From: an uncultured Prevotellaceae bacterium
Lineage (GTDB): Bacteria > Bacteroidota > Bacteroidia > Bacteroidales > Bacteroidaceae
NCBI GenBank assembly: GCA_946617675.1
Contig: CAMOKH010000109.1
Coordinates: 1 to 64,000, forward strand
Length of the DNA stretch: 64,000 nt
Reading direction: 5' to 3'
The notes beneath the pieces were generated by a model, which did no database searches, had not been told where the DNA came from, and was given only the letters and a program-made list of their open reading frames with translations. Shown in pieces: positions 7,545 to 16,629 of this stretch (position 1 is the first letter of the stretch; each line of letters begins with the position of its first letter). A program made the position numbers and the translations under genes.

Positions 7545-10067
7545 ATGAAACGATTAGCCAGTTTTCTACTCTGCTTAGTACTCACTGCCTCGGCGGCATG
7601 GGCACAGTCGGGCATGACCGACAACCAGGTGATGGACTACGTCATAGAACAGAACGCCAAGGGCGTGTCACGTCAACAGATTGTCACGCAGCTCATGCAG
7701 CGCGGCGTCACCATCGACCAGATACGCCGCATCCAGAAGAAATACCAACGACAGATTAAGAACGGCGCACTCGGCGCCGAGGACATCACCGCCGGTTCAA
7801 AGGAGGTGAAGGCCCGCATGCGCGAAGCCAACGGCGAGAAGCGCCAGGATGAGGTGGAGCGCGAAAAGCGTGGCGTCTCAAGCTACCGCATCAAGGAGAA
7901 CCGGCCGAAGACGAAGAAGAACACCTACGACGAGAAGGACGAGGAGTATATGGAGATGGACGACGCCATGGACTTCATGATGCCCGACTCGCTGAAGTAC
8001 TATTACGAAGAGGAGCAGACCAAGGGTCGCAAGATATTCGGCCACGACGTGTTCAACAACCGCAACATGACCTTCGAGAGCTCGATGAACATCGCCACGC
8101 CGCAGAACTACCGCTTAGGCCCGGGCGACGTGGTGAACGTTGACATCTGGGGAGCGTCGCAGGAGAGCGTCTCAGAGACCATCTCGCCTGACGGCACCAT
8201 CACCATCGAGGGCGTAGGCCTGGTCGAGCTGGGCGGACTGACGGTGAGTCAGGCCAAGAGCCGCCTGCGCCAGGTCATCGGTCCGCGCTATCAGGGCTCG
8301 CAGATACAGCTGACCGTCGGCCAGACGCGCACCATCACCGTCAGCGTCACCGGCGAGGTGAAGATGCCCGGCACCTACACCATGTCGGCCTTCGCCACCG
8401 TCTACAACGCGCTCTACATGGCGGGCGGCCCCAACGACATCGGCACGCTGCGCTCGGTGAAGGTGTTCCGTGGCGGGCGCCAGATTTCGAGCGTCGACGT
8501 CTACGCCTTCCTGCTGAACGGCCAGCTGACGGGCGACGTCCGCCTGCAGGACAACGACATCATCACCGTCGGCCCCTACGAGTCGCTGGTGTGCATCGCC
8601 GGCAAGGTGAAGCGCCCCATGTACTACGAGATGAAGAAGACCGAGAGCGCCGCCACGCTGCTGCGCTATGCCGGCGGATTCACCGGCGACGCCTTCACGA
8701 AGTCGGTCCGCGTTCACCGCAAGGCCGGCGCGCAGTACTCGGTGTTCAACGTCGGCGAGTTTGACATGAACGACTTCAAGGTGATGGACGAGGACTCGAT
8801 TACGGTCGACTCCACCATCGTGCGCTATCAGAACATGGTGCAGGTCATCGGCGCCGTCTTCCGTCCGGGCATGTACCAGGCGGGCGGCCATATCAGCACC
8901 GTCAAGGCGCTCATCGAGGCTGCCGGCGGACTGACCGAGGAGGCCATCGGCCAGCATGCCGTCATGCACCGCACGCGCCCCGACCGCTCGCTCGAGGTGA
9001 TGAGCATCGACATCAGCGGCATCCTTGAGGGCAGCACGCCCGACGTGCCCATCAAGAACGAGGACGTGCTCTACGTGGCCAGCAACGAGGAGCGCGAGGC
9101 CGACAAGACCATCACCATACACGGCGAGGTGGCTTACCCGGGCACGTATAAGTACGCCGCCAACCAGACGGTGGAGGATGCCATCCTGCAGGCTGGCGGA
9201 ATGACCAACGCCGCCTCACTGGCCAAGGTCGACGTGGCGCGCCGCATCATCGACGCCGAGGCCACCGAGGCCAGCGACACCCTGGCCTACACCTACAGCT
9301 TCAAGATTGACAAGGACTTCAGTATCAGTCAGGCCAACGACTTCACGCTGCAGCCCTACGACGAGATATACGTCCGCCGCAGTCCGAAATACAACGAGCA
9401 GCAGAACGTCACCGTTGAGGGCGAGGTACAGTTCAGTGGCAGCTACACCCTGTCGAGCAGCGGCCAGCGCCTGAGCGAGATTATCAAGCAGGCCGGCGGA
9501 CTGACCAAGCGCGCCTATCCCGAGGGCGCCAAGCTGCTGCGTAAGATGACCCAGGAGGAGCGCGAGCAGATGGAGACCATGCTGCGCACGGCCCAGCGCA
9601 ACACAGGCAGCGACTCCATCGACGTGAAGAAACTGGCCACACAGATGACCCGCAACGTAGGTATCGAGCTCGACAAGGCACTGGCCAACCCCGGCAGCGA
9701 CGACGACCCGATGCTGTTCGAGGGCGATCGCATCGTCGTGCCCCGCTACACGGGCACGGTCAGCATCAACGGCGAGGTGCTTTACCCCAACACCGTGCGT
9801 TACAAAGAGAACCTTTCGGTGAAAGACTATATCGACCTGGCCGGCGGTTTCACCTCTTCAGCAAAGAAGAACCAGACCATCATCATCTACATGAACGGCT
9901 TGGTGGCCAAGGCCGACCGTAAGCACAAGCCGACCCCCGGCTGCCAGATTCTCGTCCCCACGAAGCGCATGCGCCGCGGCTTGGGCCTGCAGGAGTGGAT
10001 CAGCATCGGCACCAGTGCCGCCTCGCTCGGCACCATGATAGCCACTATTGCTAACCTGACCAAATAA
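7545..10067 (+). CDS. Multi-SLBB polysaccharide export protein
   Basis: 840 residues. Signal peptide MKRLASFLLCLVLTASAAWAQ; a charged Lys/Glu-rich stretch at about 75-135; a Poly_export domain at about 185-265 (YRLGPGDVVNVDIWG, SPDGTITIEGVG). Then six SLBB-type repeats, recognisable by VTGEVKMPGTY, IAGKVKRPMYY, VIGAVFRPGMY, IHGEVAYPGTY, VEGEVQFSGSY and INGEVLYPNT, each followed by an AGG turn. The C terminus has a hydrophobic stretch (ISIGTSAASLGTMIATIANL). Unlike the 264-residue exporter of the divergent unit it has no lipobox and is three times longer. The role is the outer-membrane/periplasmic export conduit for the glycan made by the downstream genes. It is the first gene of the rightward unit. 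Confidence 0.9.
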   Translation: MKRLASFLLCLVLTASAAWAQSGMTDNQVMDYVIEQNAKGVSRQQIVTQLMQRGVTIDQIRRIQKKYQRQIKNGALGAEDITAGSKEVKARMREANGEKRQDEVEREKRGVSSYRIKENRPKTKKNTYDEKDEEYMEMDDAMDFMMPDSLKYYYEEEQTKGRKIFGHDVFNNRNMTFESSMNIATPQNYRLGPGDVVNVDIWGASQESVSETISPDGTITIEGVGLVELGGLTVSQAKSRLRQVIGPRYQGSQIQLTVGQTRTITVSVTGEVKMPGTYTMSAFATVYNALYMAGGPNDIGTLRSVKVFRGGRQISSVDVYAFLLNGQLTGDVRLQDNDIITVGPYESLVCIAGKVKRPMYYEMKKTESAATLLRYAGGFTGDAFTKSVRVHRKAGAQYSVFNVGEFDMNDFKVMDEDSITVDSTIVRYQNMVQVIGAVFRPGMYQAGGHISTVKALIEAAGGLTEEAIGQHAVMHRTRPDRSLEVMSIDISGILEGSTPDVPIKNEDVLYVASNEEREADKTITIHGEVAYPGTYKYAANQTVEDAILQAGGMTNAASLAKVDVARRIIDAEATEASDTLAYTYSFKIDKDFSISQANDFTLQPYDEIYVRRSPKYNEQQNVTVEGEVQFSGSYTLSSSGQRLSEIIKQAGGLTKRAYPEGAKLLRKMTQEEREQMETMLRTAQRNTGSDSIDVKKLATQMTRNVGIELDKALANPGSDDDPMLFEGDRIVVPRYTGTVSINGEVLYPNTVRYKENLSVKDYIDLAGGFTSSAKKNQTIIIYMNGLVAKADRKHKPTPGCQILVPTKRMRRGLGLQEWISIGTSAASLGTMIATIANLTK

Positions 10068-10100
10068 GAGGTGAGAAGTAAGAAGTTAGAAGTAAAAAGT

Positions 10101-11153
10101 ATGGAAGAGAACAAGACAGACAACAAACCGATAGACCTGATAGCGATAGCCAAGTCGCTATGGTCGCAGCGTAAGGTTTATTATAAGGTATTGCCGGCCA
10201 CGCTAATCATCACATACCTGCTGATGGTTTGCATACCGCGCTACTACAAGTGCGAAATCAGTCTGGCACCTGAGACCAGCGGCACGTCAATCTCGGGCTC
10301 GATAGAGTCGCTGGCCTCGTCGTTCGGACTCAGTTCGCTCGGCAAGCTCAACTCCACCGACGCCATCTACGCTGAAATCTACCCCGAGGTCGTAGGCTCG
10401 AAGAACTTCATTGCCGAACTGATGACCGTTGACATCAAGACCAAGGAGGGCGACGTGGCGTGTAACTACTTCACCTACCTGCGCGACCACCAGAAGGCGC
10501 CGTGGTGGGGCTACATCAGGTCGTTCATCACCGAGTTGTTTTCCGACACGCCCCGCGACACCAGCAGCGGCAAGGAGAAACTCTCTGTGTTTAACCTCAC
10601 CAAGCATCAGGAGATGCTCTTCGACGCCGTGAAGGACAAAATCAGCTGTAAATACGACAAGCGGACAGACATCGTCTACATCGTCGTGAAGGACCAGGAC
10701 CCGCTGGTGGCCGCCATGATGGCTGAGGCGACGAGTGCCAAGCTGCAGGAGTTTATCATCAAGTACCGCACGAACAAGGCGCGCATCGACTACGAGTACT
10801 ACAAGAAGCTCAGCGAAACGGCAAAGGCCGACTACGAGGAAGCCCTCGTGAAGTATGCCGCCAGCGCCGATGCCCATACCAACACGGTGCTCGCCACCTA
10901 CCAGGCTAAGCTGGAGAGCATGGAGAACGACATGCAGGCCAAGTACAACATCTACACCGCCATGAACACCCAGATGCAGGGTGCCCAGGCCAAGTTGCAG
11001 GAGGCCACCCCGGCCTTCACCGTCATCGAGAGTGCCTCTATCCCCCATAAGCCGGCAGGTCCAAAAAGAATGATTATGTCTATCCTGATGACCATGCTCG
11101 CCGCCTTCGTCGTGACCGTCCGACTGTTGATGAAGAAAGAAAAAGCATCTTAA
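10101..11153 (+). CDS. Wzz-like chain-length determinant protein
   Basis: 350 residues when started at the ATG at 10101 (MEENKTDNKPIDLI). An in-frame upstream ATG at 10071 would add ten residues encoded by an AGAAGT-type simple repeat and is less likely. A membrane helix near the N terminus (VLPATLIITYLLMVCI), a periplasmic alpha-helical region with coiled coil at about 225-300, the Pro-rich PHKPAGPKR motif and a second helix (IMSILMTMLAAFVVTVRLLM) define a Wzz-type polysaccharide co-polymerase. No kinase domain is attached, unlike the Wzc gene in the divergent unit. It starts 33 bp after the exporter stop and is followed by the polymerase gene 3 bp later. Confidence 0.88.
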   Translation: MEENKTDNKPIDLIAIAKSLWSQRKVYYKVLPATLIITYLLMVCIPRYYKCEISLAPETSGTSISGSIESLASSFGLSSLGKLNSTDAIYAEIYPEVVGSKNFIAELMTVDIKTKEGDVACNYFTYLRDHQKAPWWGYIRSFITELFSDTPRDTSSGKEKLSVFNLTKHQEMLFDAVKDKISCKYDKRTDIVYIVVKDQDPLVAAMMAEATSAKLQEFIIKYRTNKARIDYEYYKKLSETAKADYEEALVKYAASADAHTNTVLATYQAKLESMENDMQAKYNIYTAMNTQMQGAQAKLQEATPAFTVIESASIPHKPAGPKRMIMSILMTMLAAFVVTVRLLMKKEKAS

Positions 11154-11156
11154 TAA

Positions 11157-12221
11157 ATGGTCGTATCGCTCGTCTTGCTTTTCATCACCTGCTTTTCCCT
11201 GTCGTTCGTTGAGGATCGGCTGGGCGACAGAGAGAAAAAGATTCTCTACGTTCTCTTTGGGATAGCCATGATTATGATAGCAGGAACGCGCGAGGTGGGC
11301 TCCACGCCCGACACTGAGTCGTACGAAGAGATGTTCTACTCTGGGGAGGACAGCATTTCAATGTTGCTCACCGAACCCTCCTTCGGCATCATTACCAACA
11401 TCCTGCAGTCGATGTCGCTGGGCATCAACGCCCTGTTCTTCGTCTACGCCATCCTTGCCGTGCCCATCCAGCTGTTGGCCCTCTGGCGATTCTCGAAGAT
11501 TCCGCTGCTGATGCTGACCGTCTACCTCTCTTATTATTATATGATTCACGACATGGTGCAGATACGCTGTGCCGTCGCCTCGGGTCTGTTCTTATGGGCC
11601 ATCTACTTCTACGTCGAACGTAAGCCGGTGCTCACCCTGCTGTTCATTCTGATAGGCATTTTCTTCCACTTCTCAGCCGCAGCGGGACTCATCATCTTCT
11701 TCCTGGGTAACGGTTTCCCCCGGTGGCAGCGCTACCTGCTCTACGCCATCGTGCCCGTCGGGCTCGTCGTCTACGTCACCCATATCGACATCTTCTCACT
11801 CGTCCCCGATGAGTTGGGCGGCCTGAAGCTGATGAAATACCGCACCATGAGGGAAAAAGGCATCGAGGATGAGTTGGCCGGATGGAAATTGGGGAGCAAC
11901 CTCCTGATATGGATGAACATCGTGCTCTACTATGCGTGCATCTATTATCACGACTACTTGGTGAAGCACTTCAAGTACACGTCGGTGGCTATCAAGCTGC
12001 AGGGCGTAGGCTTCATTTTTCTCTTCTTTGTCAACGCGTTGAGCATGGTGGTCGGCAACCGCATGTGCGACTACTTCTCCATAGCGTCGGTATTGCTGTG
12101 GACGGCCTCTGTCTATGCCTTCACACCGATCATCATCGGCAAGATTATCAACAACGTGATATCTGCCGTCAGGTTTGTTGCCAGCGTGCTGGCCTACGGG
12201 CTGGCCCTGATGTTCATGTAA
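11157..12221 (+). CDS. EpsG-like polysaccharide polymerase
   Basis: 354 residues, hydrophobic throughout with roughly 9-10 membrane segments. It shows the EpsG-family pattern early in the protein (GTREVGSTPDTESYEEMF), where EpsG proteins carry a conserved G-x-D-T-x-x-Y periplasmic motif, and then the QIRCAVASGLFLWAIY segment typical of these polymerases. EpsG/Wzy proteins join repeat units on the periplasmic face of the inner membrane. It begins 3 bp after the Wzz-like gene and ends 12 bp before the flippase gene, a compact order for a Wzx/Wzy pathway. No other polymerase candidate is visible in the window. Confidence 0.82.
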   Translation: MVVSLVLLFITCFSLSFVEDRLGDREKKILYVLFGIAMIMIAGTREVGSTPDTESYEEMFYSGEDSISMLLTEPSFGIITNILQSMSLGINALFFVYAILAVPIQLLALWRFSKIPLLMLTVYLSYYYMIHDMVQIRCAVASGLFLWAIYFYVERKPVLTLLFILIGIFFHFSAAAGLIIFFLGNGFPRWQRYLLYAIVPVGLVVYVTHIDIFSLVPDELGGLKLMKYRTMREKGIEDELAGWKLGSNLLIWMNIVLYYACIYYHDYLVKHFKYTSVAIKLQGVGFIFLFFVNALSMVVGNRMCDYFSIASVLLWTASVYAFTPIIIGKIINNVISAVRFVASVLAYGLALMFM

Positions 12222-12233
12222 AGCGCACATGTC

Positions 12234-13682
12234 ATGAGTCTGAAGAAGAATTTCATCTATAGCTGCTTTCTGACGGTATCTACCTACCTGTTTCCGCTGT
12301 TGGTCTACCCCTACGTGTCGAGGACGCTGGGACTGTCGAACATCGGTATCGTCAACTTTGTCGACAATCTGGTCAACTACTTCGTCTACCTCTCCATGAT
12401 GGGCATCTCGACAGTAGGCATCCGCGAGATTGCCGCCGTGCGCAGCAACCGCCAGTCCCTGTCGGCCACGTTCATCTCGTTGCTGTCGCTCACCATCATC
12501 ACCACACTGATAGCCATCGCGACCCTGTGGATAGCCATGTACACCGTGCCCAAGCTGTTCCCCTTCCGCGACCTGCTCTACGTGGGTCTCGTCAAGCTGG
12601 TGTTCAACCTGCTGCTCGTCGAGTGGTTCTTCGTGGGCATGGAGGACTTCAAGTATATCACGCAGCGCTCAATACTCATCAAGTGTCTCTACGTGGCGTC
12701 GGTCTTCCTGTTTGTCAGGGAGCCAGCCGACTACAAGTTCTACTTCTTTCTGGGCGTGGCCGTCGTCATCGCCAACGCCCTCGTCAACATCGTCTACAGC
12801 CGGCGCTTCGTCAGCTACTCCTTCCGGCGGGTCAACCTGAAGCCCTATTACAAGGCGTTTCTCATCATGGGCGTCTACATACTGTTTACCAACGTCTACA
12901 CCTACCTGAACCCCGTGTGGCTGGGTTTTGTAAGAGATACTGACGAGGTAGGCTACTTCACCACCGCCACCAAGCTGCACCACATCATCATGGCCGTACT
13001 GCTCTCGTTTACGAACATCCTGTATCCGCGTGTCTCAAACCTGCTGGCCGAGGGCAACAAGGAGGAGTTCTGGAATAAAATCAACACCGCCTTCGAGGCC
13101 ATATTCCTCTTCTCGTTTCCCACCATCGCATTCCTGCTGGTGGCAGGCCCCGACCTGCTCCACCTGTGCGTGGGCGACGGCTTCGAGGGGGCTTACCTGC
13201 CCCTGAGAATCATTTCGCCGCTGGTGCTCGTCATCGGTATCGAGCAGATTCTCGTCATTCAGATTCTCCTTGCCATGCATCAGGACATCATCGTGCTGCG
13301 CAACTCGTTTATCGGCGCCTTTGCAGCGCTCATCCTGAATATCCTCATCACGGCCAGTCTGGGAGCACCGGGGTCGGCCATCGTCTGGGTCATGGCCGAA
13401 TGTGTCATCATGGTATGCTCAGCGTCTGACATTTACCGCAAGTACCACTATCTGATGCCCGTCAGGAGAATGGCCATCTATTGCCTGTCGTACATTCCTC
13501 TCTTGCTGATTGCCTTCTTCATCTACCGCGAAGTGGGCAACAATTACACCATGCTTGCCGTCGTGGCTGCTGTCGTCATCGTTTACGCCTTCCTGACCGA
13601 GGTCTTCGTCCTGAAGAACAAGGTGGCCATGCAGCTCGCCGACACCGTTCGTCAATTCTTGCATTCACGTCATAACCATTAG
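12234..13682 (+). CDS. Wzx-type oligosaccharide flippase (second)
   Basis: 482 residues with about 12-14 membrane segments. The N terminus NFIYSCFLTVSTYLFPLLVYPYVSRTLG and the later NIGIVNFVDNLVNYF are typical of RfbX-type MOP flippases. It follows the EpsG-like polymerase by 12 bp and precedes an acyltransferase by 10 bp, so it is the lipid-linked oligosaccharide flippase of the rightward unit. It is clearly not a recent duplicate of the flippase at 0.84-2.35 kb: the N-terminal signatures and lengths differ, which fits transport of a different repeat unit. Confidence 0.9.
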   Translation: MSLKKNFIYSCFLTVSTYLFPLLVYPYVSRTLGLSNIGIVNFVDNLVNYFVYLSMMGISTVGIREIAAVRSNRQSLSATFISLLSLTIITTLIAIATLWIAMYTVPKLFPFRDLLYVGLVKLVFNLLLVEWFFVGMEDFKYITQRSILIKCLYVASVFLFVREPADYKFYFFLGVAVVIANALVNIVYSRRFVSYSFRRVNLKPYYKAFLIMGVYILFTNVYTYLNPVWLGFVRDTDEVGYFTTATKLHHIIMAVLLSFTNILYPRVSNLLAEGNKEEFWNKINTAFEAIFLFSFPTIAFLLVAGPDLLHLCVGDGFEGAYLPLRIISPLVLVIGIEQILVIQILLAMHQDIIVLRNSFIGAFAALILNILITASLGAPGSAIVWVMAECVIMVCSASDIYRKYHYLMPVRRMAIYCLSYIPLLLIAFFIYREVGNNYTMLAVVAAVVIVYAFLTEVFVLKNKVAMQLADTVRQFLHSRHNH

Positions 13683-13692
13683 TCAGATTCCT

Positions 13693-14382
13693 ATGCTCTT
13701 GATCCTGCTCATATTAGTCGCACTGCTCTACTCGAAGTGGATTCTCATCACGCTGACATTCCCGTGGGTCAGCCTGCTCTTTCAGTTCCGGCGCCACAAA
13801 GGTACCGTGAGGAAAGTGCTGGCCGTGCCCGGCCTGGTCATTGAGCGCCTGACCAAGGACGGGGCCTCAAGGTTCATCATCCTGAACATCGGCTTCATCC
13901 CCTCGGTGACCTTACGCCGCGCGCTCTACCGCATGCTCGGGGCTGAGGTGGAGCGCCGCGCCGTGGTGCACTACCGCACGGAGCTCAGGGCACCTTACCG
14001 TCTGACCATCGGCCAGGGCAGCATCATCGGCGACAACGCCATCCTCGACGCCCGTAACGATCTCCGTATAGGCCGCAACGTCAACCTCTCGTCGAACGTG
14101 TCAATCTATACCGAGCAACACGACTACCGCGACCCGATGTTCGGCTACGATAACGAAAGAAACAAGGCCGTCGTCATCGGCGACCGCGTGTGGATAGGCA
14201 GCAACGTCGTCGTGCTGCCCGGCGTCACCATCGGCGAGGGCGCCGTCTGCTGTGCGGGCTGTGTCGTCACCCGCGACGTCGCCCCTTACGACGTCGTGGC
14301 CGGCATTCCCGCCCGTAAGATCAGCACGCGTCCTCAGACGCTGCAGTACGAGTTCGACGGCACGACGTGCTGGTTCTATTAA
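13693..14382 (+). CDS. Membrane-anchored hexapeptide acetyltransferase (WbbJ-like)
   Basis: 229 residues. A strongly hydrophobic N terminus (MLLILLILVALLYSKWILITLTFPW) is followed by a left-handed beta-helix from about residue 85 (IGQGSIIGDNAILDARNDLRIGRNVNLSSNV). The maltose/galactoside O-acetyltransferase signature WIGSNVVVLPGVTIGEGAVC occurs at about 173-192, with the catalytic-type histidine in EQHDYRDP near 140. The likely role is O-acetylation of a sugar in the repeat unit. The N-terminal membrane anchor is less usual for soluble family members. It is tightly packed in the rightward operon (gaps of 10 and 3 bp). Confidence 0.85.
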   Translation: MLLILLILVALLYSKWILITLTFPWVSLLFQFRRHKGTVRKVLAVPGLVIERLTKDGASRFIILNIGFIPSVTLRRALYRMLGAEVERRAVVHYRTELRAPYRLTIGQGSIIGDNAILDARNDLRIGRNVNLSSNVSIYTEQHDYRDPMFGYDNERNKAVVIGDRVWIGSNVVVLPGVTIGEGAVCCAGCVVTRDVAPYDVVAGIPARKISTRPQTLQYEFDGTTCWFY

Positions 14383-14385
14383 TCG

Positions 14386-15591
14386 ATGACGTCCATGAAA
14401 AGACTCCTCCTGATTACGCTGCTCGCCGCCTGCCGGCTGCTGCCGACGTCAGCCGCCGACGCTGAGATGCCCATCATTGCCTTCAACGGCGTGCCCAGCT
14501 GGCAAACCGCCGACGCCCACTTCCTGACGTTCAGCGAGTGTGGCTTCAACGTCAGCCTGGCCCCCTATCCGTCGCTCGACCAGCTGGTCAAAGCCTGCCG
14601 CTCGGCCGAGCGAAGCGGCGTGAGGGTGCTGGGGCGATGCCCTGAAATGGTGAGCAACCCCACACTGGCCGCCCGGACGCTGAAACAAGAGCGGGGCTTC
14701 TACGGCTACTACATGCAGGACGAGCCGTCGGTGGCTGAAATCCACGAGCGCCAGAAGGAGATAGAGCGGCTGGCGACGACCGACATGACGCACGTGTTCT
14801 ACATCAACCTCTTCCCCTGCTACCGCGAGGACTGGATTCAGTCGGCCACGAAGGCCAAGACCTACCCCGAATACCTGAGGGCGGCCTTGGCGACGTCCTG
14901 CCAGCAGCTGTCGTTCGACTTCTACCCCGTCACGACCGGCGGTCTCAGGCCGACGTGGTATCACAACCTTGAGATGGTGCGCAGCGAGAGCCTCGCCGCG
15001 GGCAAGCCCTTCTGGGGCTTCGTGCTCTCCGTGCCCCACGACGTGCCCTTCACGCCCGCCACCTACTACCCCACCCCGACGCTGCCCGCACTACGGCTGC
15101 AGGTGTACGCTAACCTGGCCTACGGCGCTCAGGCCATTCAGTACTTCACCTACTGGACGCCCGCCCCGGGCCGCTTCAACTACCACGACGCACCCGTCGA
15201 CATGAACGGCCGGAAGACTGCCACCTACGCCACTGTCCAGCAGATGAACAGCGAGCTTAGGTCCGTGGCGCGGCTGTTCTACGGCTCGCGCGTGCTGACG
15301 GTCGGCCATCTGGGCGACATTCCCCAGGGCACGACCCGCCAGACCGAAATGCCCCTCAACATCCGCTCGCTGAGGATTTCCGGCCGGCGGGGAGCCATCG
15401 TCTCGCAGCTCGAGAAAGACGGCCACCGCTACCTGGCCGTCGTCAACAAGGACCACGAGCGCAGGATGACGGTCAGAATCAGGACGCAGAACGACACGCC
15501 GCGCCACCTGACAAAGACGCTCCAGGAGGAGCCGATGAAGCAGTCGTACACCGTCGCGGCGGGTGACATCCTCCTCTTCCGGCTGAAGTAG
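14386..15591 (+). CDS. Secreted glycoside-hydrolase-like TIM-barrel protein
   Basis: 401 residues (ATG at 14386, or at 14395, which gives a cleaner signal peptide, MKRLLLITLLAACRLLPTSA). The mature part reads like a (beta/alpha)8 glycosidase: FYGYYMQDEPSV near residue 110 carries the Asp-Glu-Pro end of strand 4 seen in clan A hydrolases, then QLSFDFYPV, and AYGAQAIQYFTYW near 245 where the second acid or aromatic platform is expected. A beta-rich C-terminal domain follows (LAVVNKDHERRMTVRI). I cannot assign a GH family. It lies between an acyltransferase (3 bp gap) and the glycosyltransferases, so trimming of the same exported polysaccharide is the simplest idea. The stop at 15591 ends this tightly packed block; a new promoter follows. 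Confidence 0.6.
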   Translation: MTSMKRLLLITLLAACRLLPTSAADAEMPIIAFNGVPSWQTADAHFLTFSECGFNVSLAPYPSLDQLVKACRSAERSGVRVLGRCPEMVSNPTLAARTLKQERGFYGYYMQDEPSVAEIHERQKEIERLATTDMTHVFYINLFPCYREDWIQSATKAKTYPEYLRAALATSCQQLSFDFYPVTTGGLRPTWYHNLEMVRSESLAAGKPFWGFVLSVPHDVPFTPATYYPTPTLPALRLQVYANLAYGAQAIQYFTYWTPAPGRFNYHDAPVDMNGRKTATYATVQQMNSELRSVARLFYGSRVLTVGHLGDIPQGTTRQTEMPLNIRSLRISGRRGAIVSQLEKDGHRYLAVVNKDHERRMTVRIRTQNDTPRHLTKTLQEEPMKQSYTVAAGDILLFRLK

Positions 15592-15642
15592 GCAGGAGGG
15601 CCACTTGCCGACAGCCCTATTTCACGTTTTTTCGCCCAATGT

Positions 15643-15674
15643 TTTGGCTATTCAAAATAAAAGAAGTACCTTTG
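15643..15674 (+). promoter_or_regulatory. Internal promoter before glycosyltransferase genes
   Basis: TTTG (15643-15646), 20 bp, TACCTTTG (15667-15674): a full match to the Bacteroidetes promoter. The start codon is 32 bp downstream. It makes the glycosyltransferase block separately transcribable from the export/polymerase block. Confidence 0.8.
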
Positions 15675-15705
15675 CACCAAACAACTAACAAATGGGTACA
15701 CTCTG

Positions 15706-16614
15706 ATGAAGTTCTCCATCACCATACCGACATACAGGGCCCAATACCTCAGGGAGGCTATTGAGAGCGTTGTCAGTCAGACGTGTCCTGACTGGGAACT
15801 CATCATCGTTGACGACTGCTCGCCAGAGAATCTGCACGCCATCGTCAAGCCCTTCCTGGCCGACAGCCGCATCAGCTACTACCGCAACGAGCGTAACTGC
15901 GGAGCGGCGAACGTGGTCGACAACTGGAACATCTGCCTCGGTCACTGCACGGGCGACTACGTCGTCTGCATGGGCGATGACGACCGACTGCTGCCCTGCT
16001 GTCTGGAGGAATACCTGAGGCTGATAGCTCAGTACCCTGACCTGAACGTCTACCACGCCAGGACGAGAATCATCGACGAGGCGGGGAACGCTGTCGAGAC
16101 GCTGGCGGCGTTGCCTCCCTACGAGACCTGTCAGGAGATGCTTCGCGGCCAGTGGAAAGACAGACGCAAACAGTTCATCGGTGACTTCCTGTTTAGCCGC
16201 CAGTGGCTCGTCGCCAAGGGGGGCTACGTCAATTTCCCGTTAGCATACTGTAGCGACTGGGCCACGGCCAACCTCGCTGCCAAGGAGAAGGGCATTGCCA
16301 ACGGCGGACAGGTCATGTTTGAATACAGGAGTCACAACAAGACCATCTCGCGCTCGCAGAACCTGAGACTGACCGTCACAGCCTGCGACGAGGCGTTCCG
16401 GTGGTATGAGCACAACTTTGAGGGGCTGCTCCCCGACGTCTTCCGTCACTACTTCGCCAGCAGCATCAAGCGCTTGGTCATCATGGACGTTACAGGCAGG
16501 CCCCTTTGCGAAATGCCTTATTGGCTGTTTCGTGCGCCAAAGACGTTCATATCAAGAAGCGAGATGGCTAATGCCTGCCTAAGGGGCGTGGCAGCGAAAA
16601 TCCTTAAACCTTAA
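15706..16614 (+). CDS. GT2-family glycosyltransferase
   Basis: 302 residues. The N terminus has the GT-A nucleotide-sugar fold, MKFSITIPTYRAQYLREAIESV, followed by LIIVDDCSPEN and the metal-binding DxD-like GDDDR in YVVCMGDDDRLLP (about residue 88-94). Family 2 members transfer a sugar from an NDP-sugar to the lipid-linked acceptor on the cytoplasmic face of the inner membrane. The donor cannot be read from sequence. It opens the glycosyltransferase block after its own promoter and is followed 15 bp later by a GT4-like gene. Confidence 0.88.
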   Translation: MKFSITIPTYRAQYLREAIESVVSQTCPDWELIIVDDCSPENLHAIVKPFLADSRISYYRNERNCGAANVVDNWNICLGHCTGDYVVCMGDDDRLLPCCLEEYLRLIAQYPDLNVYHARTRIIDEAGNAVETLAALPPYETCQEMLRGQWKDRRKQFIGDFLFSRQWLVAKGGYVNFPLAYCSDWATANLAAKEKGIANGGQVMFEYRSHNKTISRSQNLRLTVTACDEAFRWYEHNFEGLLPDVFRHYFASSIKRLVIMDVTGRPLCEMPYWLFRAPKTFISRSEMANACLRGVAAKILKP

Positions 16615-16629
16615 TACGAGCAACCTGAC

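Noticed and set aside
7280-7759. Rightward 159-residue frame upstream of and overlapping the SLBB exporter start
   Set aside because: It crosses both promoter boxes and runs out of frame through the exporter signal peptide; no domain or signal.
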